A stretch of DNA of 20,423 nt from an uncultured Eubacteriales bacterium (GTDB taxonomy: Bacteria > Bacillota > Clostridia > Oscillospirales > Acutalibacteraceae): assembly GCA_934486755.1 (NCBI GenBank), contig CAKSQT010000032.1, forward strand, positions 1-20,423, written 5' to 3'. Made by a program: the position numbers and the translations under genes. Of this stretch, positions 15,101 to 20,423 are shown in pieces (the first letter of the stretch is position 1; each line of letters starts with the position of its first letter). The notes beneath the pieces were generated by a model that worked only from the letters and a program-made list of their open reading frames with translations, did no database searches and was not told the DNA's origin.

Positions 15101-17494
15101 GTATGGGACGGCAACGAGTTTGACCGCACCAACTCAGGCCCGCACTTTACGGTTCGCGGCTGCGCGGTATGGTATTGGTCGGCGGTAAACAATAATGCGA
15201 AGAACATAGTAAGCGGAACATCTTCGGGTGTTGAATACCGTGCAGCAGGTGTTGAAACAAACTCAGGTCAGCGTCAAAACGGTATTTTGGGTATACTTTA
15301 CCGCAGTAACACCGTAGGCAACGGCGGCGGATTTAACGTTGCTTCAATATCCAATGCAAGACCGTGGCACACTCTTAACGTGATTTTTGAGGATAACGTT
15401 ATAAACTCCGATAAGGTCGGCATTAACTCGGCTTTTGACGAGGCAATGGACGGCTTACTCCTTAAAAACAACCGCCGCTTTACTACCGACGGCGGTGAAA
15501 CGGTTGAAAAGTGCGCATACAGCAATAACATAATATCGAACATAAACAAGCACAAGAATTCAGGCGGATATTACAGGCTTTATTGCCCGTCATATTCTGG
15601 AAGCTCGGACGGATATACAGGCGACGTTGAAAACAGAGCGATAGGCGATGTAAATAACGACGGCAAAATATCGTTAAAGGATATAACCGTTCTGAGATAT
15701 TGGCTTGCAGGTCTTACCGACGACGCGCAGATAAAAGCGCTGTACGGCGAAGAGGCTATTACAAAATTCGGCGATATGAACGAAGACGGCAGCACCGATT
15801 CGCGCGACATATTCGCTATAAGACTTTACCTTATAGATCCTGACAACTGGAAGGATAAGGTCGGCAAATCCGAAAAGCCCGAGGACGACAAACCTACACA
15901 GCCGACAGGCGAGGTTGACTCCAAGGCGCTCACGAATCCCGAAAATTGGGAGATTAAGTTCGGCGCAAGCGGAACGCCCGTGTGGGATAACGGAAGCCTC
16001 ACGCTGGCTGAAAAGGGACTGTGGTACGGTCTTAACACCGAAAAGGTTATACCGTCAGGTTCGGATATCAATTCAATATCCTACACAACGCAGTGGTCGG
16101 GTATACCGCAGGGTGCAAACAACTTCCTCTTGTTCTTCGGCGTTGAAAGCGCGTCTAAGTTCTCGGCAATAAAGATAGTTAAGGACGCAAGCGGCTGGGT
16201 ATGGACGCCGTGCGAAGACGGAAAGTGGAACAACGTTTACACAAGCATAGGCGACATAGACCTCACGCAGGCTACAAATGTCACTATCGAATACTTAGCT
16301 GACAACAAGGTTAAGATTTCGCTTGATCAAGGCTCATTGCACGCAGAAACCGAGCTTACCAACACGCTCCCGAAAGGACTTGTATTCCTCGGCAGAAGCA
16401 TATCCGCAACATACTCCGACTTTAAGATAAAGCTGAATGGCGGCGACCCGACAGCGGACGTGTCCGAGGAAAATTGGGAACTTAAATTCGGTGCAAGCGG
16501 AACGCCCGTATGGGATAACGGAAGCCTTACACTTGCAGAAAAAGGACTGTGGTACGGGCTTAATACCGAAAAGGCTATCTCGTCAGGCTCGGATATTAAG
16601 TCAATATCCTACACAACGCAGTGGTCGGGTATACCGCAGGGCGCAAATAACTTCCTCTTGTTCTTCGGTGTTGAAAGCTCGTCTAAGTTCTCGGCAATAA
16701 AGATAGTCAAGGACGCGAGCGGCTGGGTATGGACGCCTTGCGAAGACGGAAAGTGGAACAATATTTATACAAGCATAGGTGACATAGACCTCACGCAGGC
16801 TACCAATGTCACTATCGAATATTTAGCCGATAACAAGGTTAAAATATCGCTCGACCAAGGCTCATTGCACGCGGAAACCGAGCTTACCAACACGCTCCCG
16901 AAAGGACTTGTATTCCTCGGCAGAAGCATATCCGCAACATATTCTGATATTAAGGTGACATTGAATGCAGGGGATCCGACGGCGTCTGTAAGCGAGGAAA
17001 ATTGGGAACTTAAATTCGGCGCAAGCGGAACGCCCGTATGGAATAACGGAAGCCTTACACTTGCAGAAAAAGGACTATGGTACGGTCTTAACAATGAAAA
17101 GGCTCTGCCGTCAGGCTCAGATATTAAATCAATATCCTACACAACGCAGTGGTCGGATATACCGCAGGGTGCAAACAGCTATCTGCTGTTCTTAGGCGTT
17201 GAAAGTTCTTCAAAGTTCTCGGCTTTGAAGATAGTAAAGGACGCAAGCGGCTGGGTATACACCCCAAGCGAAGACGGCAAATGGGGCGGATATTCAAGCA
17301 TAGGCGATATAGATTTTACCGAGGCTGTTAATGTTACTATTGAATATCTGGACGATAACAAGGTCAAGGTTTCGCTTGACCAAGGTTCGTCACATTCCGA
17401 TATAACAATAAGCAACACGCTTCCCAAGGGGCTTGTACTTCTCGGCAGGAGCATATCCGCAACATATTCTGATTTTAAAGTGGTATGTAAATAA
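12191..17494 (+). CDS. Large secreted modular protein: ConA-like, Ig-like, pectate-lyase-3 beta-helix, internal dockerin, three tandem repeats
   Basis: 1767 residues, preceded by AGGAGGTG (12176-12183). Signal peptide about 1-34 (AYA before DEAA). Modules in order: a ConA/LamG-like domain (about 45-296, ending DDIEIKFR); two Ig/IPT-like domains (about 307-436 and 437-547, the second ending EPVEFKVV); and a right-handed beta-helix (about 557-1115). The beta-helix opens with the Pectate_lyase_3 hallmark FNVLDYGAVGDGK, then NDTAAIASALAAA and GGGTVYLPKGVY. A charged helical insert interrupts it at about 828-880. Next are a type I dockerin (1151-1216), a Pro/Asp linker, and three Trp-containing tandem repeats (1251-1767). 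Enzymes with this beta-helix cleave pectins or other acidic or beta-glucan polymers (GH28/GH55/PL-like). The exact activity cannot be assigned because catalytic residues are not conserved clearly enough to read. It is the last gene of the operon. Confidence 0.92.
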   Translation: MKKTNKFIAFALGAAIGISSCACALFAPVVTAYADEAAPKAVTTGSGKLSDFTQTFTEDWQGGLDTDKWQVHKYKDDYVDDFKVVDDPTGAMAVDENGNSTGEVNKVITYSRNGTLLIPTDDYWPVSGLKGRIDTINMRMRLDGLEVVENNRSSEGSVGMAVMSNGNFTTDSVSLWWITKYQSTNIFFVSSDTMTSGNRVTHKWDQPYYCTPGEDFIFDYSDWFDVSLKFVPGGEKILIEITDKNGEVMYCSRTVRYFEGKYAIGGRFASKAENYNNDVNTNGTTYIDDIEIKFRQSTMDTDEGQKDVNVYYAGNTFYKPGNSISITGEQLGTTVKSAKIKKLNDACSSDLQKAKYVAEQNYLSAKESNVSWNELDAVAGSEIELPIIQGTTGGLNFFLPNGLGEGEPECYKTDGAYAIYLEAAETDGKDALVIVNNPEIKQVMHNDGDAATAGGWLKLTGSNISVKNSDDAMSAVIIDKNGSRTLLDSSYFEVDTTENNNGKKNDYFAKITVPANLAAGDYQLMLNNGYGGDYGWSEPVEFKVVNETQSAIQHKIANFNVLDYGAVGDGKINDTAAIASALAAAEKSGGGTVYLPKGVYRVSSTLYVPNNVSIIGESMQNTCIYYDECGNVKRFDLFVYNGNFELANVYLYGSNVGTIIKRSNLYSSEAGKVYVHDVYSTFDAYRKCSQGGNTNMLNNMGQLEAQLWVRANYPGIRLYNNMDASVSEKFVTFENVEFDQGNYITQGYSIGSSSQYLYCNNLSFEKYNSAGASKAAIFEDCKMGTPCLAASAIYKDCTFSDNRTNNRELILTDGDPSNNTVQIQPLLSSYSEDTVKGLLYEELLGIEETLKDKTEAEVEQAKAERVNAVMQFIKTHGEDCTYKILSTKYTSGSHKTMYVYQGLGFGQIRNVVDSIYIGEYSYIAVNEKFAVTPNRNSRVFFHSKRYPTFITNCTFRNGISTSTYGTGVDWVWDGNEFDRTNSGPHFTVRGCAVWYWSAVNNNAKNIVSGTSSGVEYRAAGVETNSGQRQNGILGILYRSNTVGNGGGFNVASISNARPWHTLNVIFEDNVINSDKVGINSAFDEAMDGLLLKNNRRFTTDGGETVEKCAYSNNIISNINKHKNSGGYYRLYCPSYSGSSDGYTGDVENRAIGDVNNDGKISLKDITVLRYWLAGLTDDAQIKALYGEEAITKFGDMNEDGSTDSRDIFAIRLYLIDPDNWKDKVGKSEKPEDDKPTQPTGEVDSKALTNPENWEIKFGASGTPVWDNGSLTLAEKGLWYGLNTEKVIPSGSDINSISYTTQWSGIPQGANNFLLFFGVESASKFSAIKIVKDASGWVWTPCEDGKWNNVYTSIGDIDLTQATNVTIEYLADNKVKISLDQGSLHAETELTNTLPKGLVFLGRSISATYSDFKIKLNGGDPTADVSEENWELKFGASGTPVWDNGSLTLAEKGLWYGLNTEKAISSGSDIKSISYTTQWSGIPQGANNFLLFFGVESSSKFSAIKIVKDASGWVWTPCEDGKWNNIYTSIGDIDLTQATNVTIEYLADNKVKISLDQGSLHAETELTNTLPKGLVFLGRSISATYSDIKVTLNAGDPTASVSEENWELKFGASGTPVWNNGSLTLAEKGLWYGLNNEKALPSGSDIKSISYTTQWSDIPQGANSYLLFLGVESSSKFSALKIVKDASGWVYTPSEDGKWGGYSSIGDIDFTEAVNVTIEYLDDNKVKVSLDQGSSHSDITISNTLPKGLVLLGRSISATYSDFKVVCK
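15641..15838 (+). other. Dockerin type I module within the large beta-helix protein
   Basis: Two F-hand calcium-binding repeats. Repeat 1, GDVNNDGKISLKD (residues 1152-1164), has Asp1153, Asn1155, Asp1157 and Asp1164 in the calcium positions and is followed by ITVLRYWLAG. Repeat 2, GDMNEDGSTDSRD (1194-1206), has Asp1195, Asn1197, Asp1199 and Asp1206, followed by IFAIRLYL. Spacing is 42 residues. This is a textbook dockerin: it would bind a cohesin and so mount the enzyme on a scaffold or anchor. Its position in the interior, with 550 residues after it, is unusual. Confidence 0.93.
15941..17491 (+). repeat. Three tandem repeats encoding Trp-rich putative carbohydrate-binding domains
   Basis: Units start at 15941, 16469 and 16997, giving an exact 528-bp (176-codon) period. 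Each begins ENWE and contains GASGTPVW, GSLTLAEKGLWYGL, SISYTTQW, KIVKDASGWV and KGLV-LGRSISATYSD. Units 1 and 2 differ at 11 of 176 residues by my alignment. Unit 3 is more diverged, especially in its second half, and stops after 165 residues because the linker is absent. The abundant conserved Trp/Tyr and beta pattern suggest a ConA-like carbohydrate-binding module. I do not recognise a named family. Confidence 0.9.
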
Positions 17495-17527
17495 TATCAA
17501 AATAGTCAAAACACCTTGATGGTCAGA

Positions 17528-17567
17528 AAATTGCCTTCCGTTTTACGGAGGGCAATTTGACTTTTTG
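17528..17567 (+). terminator. Rho-independent terminator of the glycan operon
   Basis: AAATTGCCTTCCG (17528-17540) pairs with CGGAGGGCAATTT (17546-17558), a 13-bp stem with one G-T pair and a 5-base loop. GAC then TTTTT follows. It lies 33 bp after the stop of the large modular gene. Confidence 0.88.
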
Positions 17568-17577
17568 TGACAATATA

Positions 17578-17613
17578 AAAATCGGCGGGAATTTGACTAT
17601 GCCTGCCGATTTT
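17578..17613 (-). terminator. Stem-loop, probable terminator for the minus-strand AraC remnant
   Basis: AAAATCGGC (17578-17586) pairs with GCCGATTTT (17605-17613), and the stem continues past one mismatch with GG/CC. Read on the minus strand it is followed by a T-rich tract (complement of 17571-17577). It lies 70 bp beyond the stop of the AraC remnant at 17684. Confidence 0.6.
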
Positions 17614-17683
17614 ATCGAAATGAAAGGGTTGACGCTGCCGTTGTAGCAACAGACGACATTATATACTAACACTTTATTTTATA

Positions 17684-18176
17684 TTACTTCTTAAAGTACT
17701 GCTTTCTGAATTTTGCGGGACTGACGCCGTATTTTTTCTTGAACAATGCATACATCCAACTCAAATTATTATATCCGCAATTACAACTCAGAGATATTAT
17801 TGATTGGTTGCTGTTTACAAGTCCGTCGGCAATATAAGAGAGACGAAGATTATTTATAAAGTCGATGGTTGTTTCACCGTAGTATTTTTGCATCATACGC
17901 GAAAGGTGTCCCTGAGAAAAATTGCTGAGTTCTGCCATACGGCTGACACCCATAGAAAAGTTTTCTATATTTTCCATCTGAGTCCGCACACTTACCAACC
18001 AATCCGGAATTTTATTTTGTATATCAAAATAGTTTTTGATAAGGTGAAAAGATTATCTCAAAGTAATCGTGTGAATGAAGGTTGGTTTTATTAACAGTAT
18101 GAAAAAGTTTATAGTATTTACAGTCCGATTTCAGAAACAAACCGAAATTTGAAGTAATATGCTTTTGCAAATCCAT
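17684..18176 (-). pseudogene. AraC-family regulator, internally deleted and frameshifted remnant
   Basis: Two parts of one regulator lie in different frames. The 5' part begins at ATG 18176-18174, preceded six bases upstream by GGAGG (18183-18187). It encodes 50 residues up to a TGA at 18024-18026. It includes VNKTNLHSHDYFEIIF, the start of an AraC sugar-binding cupin (HSH-D-FEI type). The 3' part reads openly from just after a stop at 18053-18055 down to 17684. It begins SFHLIKNYFDIQNKIPDWL and encodes a complete AraC HTH domain with NFSQGHLSRM, CNCGYNNLSWMYALFKKKYG and VSPAKFRK. Most of the cupin and linker, about 110-130 residues compared with a usual 280-300 residue protein, is missing, and the frame changes at the join. 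A gene caller would see only a 104-residue ORF starting at TTG 17998. The HTH could still be made as a fragment. Assembly error is the alternative. Confidence 0.82.
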
Positions 18177-18210
18177 AAAATTCCTCCAAATGGCTTAATT
18201 ATGCATATTC

Positions 18211-18239
18211 AGTATATCACAGAAATTATTGTTTTTAAA
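18211..18239 (-). promoter_or_regulatory. Promoter of the AraC remnant
   Basis: On the minus strand: TTTAAA (18234-18239), a 17-bp spacer and TATACT (18211-18216), with TG one base before the -10 (extended -10). It lies about 25 bp upstream of the GGAGG site, so the remnant still seems to be transcribed. Confidence 0.65.
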
Positions 18240-18330
18240 CATTTATTCATCGTAGTTTTTCGTAATTATTGCTGCTGTAACACATCTATTGTAAACCTAC
18301 ACACATTTGCATAGATTAATAAAAAAAGTA

Positions 18331-18359
18331 TTGAAACAGTAATCTGTAAATGATATAAT
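18331..18359 (+). promoter_or_regulatory. Strong sigma-A promoter of the SGNH hydrolase gene
   Basis: TTGAAA (18331-18336), 17-bp spacer, TATAAT (18354-18359), with TG at 18351-18352 giving an extended -10. The start codon is only 22 bp downstream, so the leader is very short and no attenuator or riboswitch can fit. Confidence 0.8.
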
Positions 18360-18380
18360 GCGAGGCGAAGGTGATAAGTT

Positions 18381-19037
18381 GTGGAATTACACGGTAAAAG
18401 AATTAATTTTTTAGGTGACAGTATAACCGAAGGCTCCGGAACTTCGGGAAAAGAAAAAACATTTTGCAGCATAATTTCAACAGAATATGATGCGATTTGT
18501 CGTAACTACGGAATAGGTGGCACAAGAATCGCTAAGCAGCATCACCCACGATCTGATGTTTTTTGGGACGATATGAATTTTTGTTCACGTGTTGAAAAAA
18601 TGGAGGCCGACGCAGATGCAGTTGTAGTATTCGGGGGTACAAACGATTTTGGCCACGGGGATGCCCCCATTGGTGATTTTTCCGATCGCACACCGAAAAC
18701 TTTTTACGGTGCGCTTCATACTTTGTACACATCACTTATTGAAAAGTATTTCGGAAAGCCGATAATAGTATTGACTCCTCTGCATCGTTTGAACGAGAAC
18801 AGCAAAACAGGAGATGATAAACCGTTTGAAGTTGCTGAGTTGAAAAAATATGTAGATGTGATACGAGAGGTTGCGGAATATTATTCACTTCCGGTTCTTG
18901 ACCTTTGGTCTATGAGCGGGTTACAACCAAGCGTTCCGATAATCAAGAAAAAATTTATGCCTGATGGATTACATCCGAATGATGAAGGACACATTATTTT
19001 AGCTCAAAAAATTTGTAATTTTTTAAAAAATATTTAA
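18381..19037 (+). CDS. SGNH/GDSL-family hydrolase (putative carbohydrate or lipid esterase)
   Basis: 218-residue protein of the SGNH hydrolase fold. The catalytic blocks are visible. Block I is FLGDSITEG with the nucleophile Ser14. Block II is YGIGGTRI (Gly46/47). Block III is FGGTNDF with Asn88. Block V is PDGLHPNDEGH with Asp195 and His198. The starting codon is GTG, set by AAGGTGAT six bases upstream. There is no signal peptide, so it acts in the cytoplasm unless exported otherwise. Family members remove acetyl or other acyl groups from sugars, or hydrolyse lysophospholipids. Deacetylation of imported oligosaccharides would fit the neighbourhood but is inference. It has its own promoter and terminator. 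Confidence 0.93.
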   Translation: MELHGKRINFLGDSITEGSGTSGKEKTFCSIISTEYDAICRNYGIGGTRIAKQHHPRSDVFWDDMNFCSRVEKMEADADAVVVFGGTNDFGHGDAPIGDFSDRTPKTFYGALHTLYTSLIEKYFGKPIIVLTPLHRLNENSKTGDDKPFEVAELKKYVDVIREVAEYYSLPVLDLWSMSGLQPSVPIIKKKFMPDGLHPNDEGHIILAQKICNFLKNI

Positions 19038-19045
19038 AAGATAGA

Positions 19046-19092
19046 AAATAAGGTAAGAGTGATGTAATTATTCGCTCTTGCCTTATTTTTAT
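19046..19092 (+). terminator. Rho-independent terminator of the SGNH hydrolase gene
   Basis: AAATAAGG-T-AAGAG (19046-19059) pairs with CTCTT-G-CCTTATTT (19075-19088) through a stem of about 16 bp containing G-T pairs. It runs into TTTTTATTT and begins 8 bases after the stop codon. Confidence 0.88.
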
Positions 19093-19153
19093 TTGACCTC
19101 TTAAAAAAGACTAAAATAGTGAGAAAAATAAAGAAATATATTAAGATAGTTCA

Positions 19154-19182
19154 TTCAAAAATAAAAGAACATATGCTATATT
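19154..19182 (+). promoter_or_regulatory. Promoter of the DUF4838 gene
   Basis: TTCAAA (19154-19159), 17-bp spacer, TATATT (19177-19182), with TG at 19174-19175 (extended -10). The predicted start lies near 19189, leaving a leader of about 38 nt. Confidence 0.6.
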
Positions 19183-19226
19183 ACTTCTGTAAAAAAAATA
19201 GAATGCAAATGGGTGCGAGGCAGTAG

Positions 19227-20423
19227 ATGAATAAAACAATTGAATTTTCGAAGAACGAATTGAAAAAATACACAAACAAATACGGAATAGATGTTTCAAA
19301 AATATCATTAAAATGCGATTCTGACAAATTCGGACTCTATGATTGTGAAAGAGATGCTTACTACATAAACATAAAGAATTTTTGCGGTGAAATAATAGGT
19401 AATAATGAACGCTCAATTCTGTTGGGTGTTTACAGATTTTTAAGTGAAATAGGTTTTGTTTTTTCAAGACCTGGTCAAAACGGGACAGTATACCCCAAAA
19501 ACATTAAATCAGATGTTTCTATCTATAAAATATCTGATGTTAAATATAGAGGGATATCATTTTCAACAGAGATAAAGTTTGATGCACTTTTGGATATAAT
19601 CGATTTTCTGCCGAAACTCGGATATAATACATTTTTCTTTGAATTCCAGGATAGCGGTTATTATTTTGAAAAAGAATACGGAGCTGATTTTACAAAAGAA
19701 CACGCGGACAGATTAAGAGATATGGCAAAATCTGAATTGAAAAGGCGAGATATGATTATCCAAACATGCGGACACGGATGGACCAGTAAAATCGTATCGG
19801 AGCTTCTTAATATTGAAAATGTAAGCGGGTTTGAAAAGTCTGATTGTGATAGGGAAAACGGTTTAATTGCAATGATAGGCGGTAAAAGAAAAATATTTAA
19901 TTCAATGCCCGCACATACACATTTGTGCTATTCAAATCCTGATGTTATTAAAAAATTAACGGAGGAAGTGTTGGATTACTGCAAACGGCATACCGATGAA
20001 AAATATATTCATGTATGGCTTGCGGATTATTTTAATAATTTCTGTGAATGTGAAAATTGTGTGACAGATGTACCTCAAAAATTTTATCAGATCCTGTTGA
20101 GAGAGATAGACAGAAAGTTATCAGAAAATGGAATTAACACTAAAATTATCTTTTTAATATATTTTGATCTTTTATTTAAGCCCAAAAATCTTTACGTTAA
20201 TTCAGAACGTTTTATATTGTTGTATTGTCCGTATTCGCGTGATACTTCACAGAGTTTTTCGGAATTGAAGTTTGACGAAAAAACTCCGTGTCATCCGTTT
20301 TCTTACAATCATAATGAACCGTGGATTAAAAATGATGAATTGTATTCACATTTAAAGGAGTGGGGAAAAGATTTTAAAGGCGAAAAAATTCTTTTCGATT
20401 ATCCCTATTTTGATATGGTGTTC
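19227..20423 (+). CDS. DUF4838-domain protein, putative glycoside hydrolase (partial, 3' end beyond the window)
   Basis: 399 codons are open from ATG 19227 to the last base with no stop. GCGAGG at 19215-19220 lies six bases upstream. No signal peptide is seen (the N-terminus is MNKTIEFSKNELKKY), which suggests a cytoplasmic enzyme. Residues about 55-95 (RSILLGVYRFLSEIGFVFSRP) resemble the small N-terminal alpha/beta domain that precedes GH20/GH67-type barrels. Residues about 105-380 then match the DUF4838 pattern. Particularly characteristic is VWLADYFNNFCECENC, where the Cys273-x-Cys275-x-x-Cys278 cluster follows Asp267, and the KIIFLIYFD strand downstream. DUF4838 proteins are related to hexosaminidase or glucuronidase barrels, and to my knowledge some are classified as GH163 endo-N-acetylglucosaminidases. 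The substrate here is not established. The C-terminus, and possibly an acidic catalytic residue, lies outside the window. Confidence 0.85.
   Translation, partial: MNKTIEFSKNELKKYTNKYGIDVSKISLKCDSDKFGLYDCERDAYYINIKNFCGEIIGNNERSILLGVYRFLSEIGFVFSRPGQNGTVYPKNIKSDVSIYKISDVKYRGISFSTEIKFDALLDIIDFLPKLGYNTFFFEFQDSGYYFEKEYGADFTKEHADRLRDMAKSELKRRDMIIQTCGHGWTSKIVSELLNIENVSGFEKSDCDRENGLIAMIGGKRKIFNSMPAHTHLCYSNPDVIKKLTEEVLDYCKRHTDEKYIHVWLADYFNNFCECENCVTDVPQKFYQILLREIDRKLSENGINTKIIFLIYFDLLFKPKNLYVNSERFILLYCPYSRDTSQSFSELKFDEKTPCHPFSYNHNEPWIKNDELYSHLKEWGKDFKGEKILFDYPYFDMVF

Noticed and set aside
19141..19467. 108-codon minus-strand open frame at the start of the DUF4838 gene
   Set aside because: It overlaps the convincing DUF4838 coding start and promoter and has only low-complexity Phe/Leu/Ser/His content typical of AT-rich antisense.
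1..20423. CRISPR array, rRNA, intact transposase or phage genes
   Set aside because: I looked for regularly spaced short repeats and for these gene families and found none. The only tandem repeats are the 528-bp coding units.

Overview
The window looks like a chromosomal segment of a fibre- or glycan-degrading Clostridium-group Firmicute, of the Ruminococcus/Oscillospiraceae type. The evidence is strong Shine-Dalgarno sites, a YesM/YesN-type two-component pair next to an LplB/LplC-type sugar ABC transporter, lipoprotein and Sec signal peptides, and a type I dockerin, a module almost confined to cellulosome-forming Clostridia. The species cannot be named from the sequence.

Layout. Positions 76-351 hold a non-coding, nested-palindrome element with about 25-bp terminal inverted repeats flanked by TA on both sides (MITE-like). 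A terminator at 433-477 closes a minus-strand operon made of a sensor histidine kinase (476-2137) and an AraC-type response regulator (2134-3441), coupled by an ATGA overlap. A divergent intergenic region (3442-3685) follows. Next comes a tight seven-gene plus-strand operon (3686-17494): a membrane-anchored GLUG beta-helix protein, two sugar ABC permeases, a DUF3502-type solute-binding lipoprotein, a membrane-anchored protein with a cohesin-like N-terminal domain, a secreted protein with two concanavalin-like domains, and a 1767-residue secreted modular protein. The last carries a ConA-like domain, Ig-like domains, a pectate-lyase-3-type beta-helix, an internal dockerin and three tandem Trp-rich repeats. 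A terminator at 17528-17567 ends it.

The right end is visibly more AT-rich. It holds a degraded AraC regulator (17684-18176, minus) whose two halves lie in different frames, although its promoter and ribosome binding site look intact. It also has a monocistronic SGNH/GDSL hydrolase (18381-19037) with its own promoter and terminator, and the first 399 codons of a DUF4838 protein (putative glycoside hydrolase) running off the window.

Working model (inference): the two-component system senses an extracellular glycan or oligosaccharide and activates the operon. The 1767-aa protein binds and cleaves the glycan and may be held at the cell surface by its dockerin docking onto the cohesin-like domain encoded three genes downstream of the transporter start. 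Released oligosaccharides would be captured by the lipoprotein and imported by the two permeases, using an ATPase encoded elsewhere because none is present here. The most interesting possibility is a compact, self-contained, membrane-tethered cohesin-dockerin system fused to an importer operon, in which both anchored proteins share a helical stalk plus C-terminal transmembrane helix instead of a sortase or S-layer anchor.
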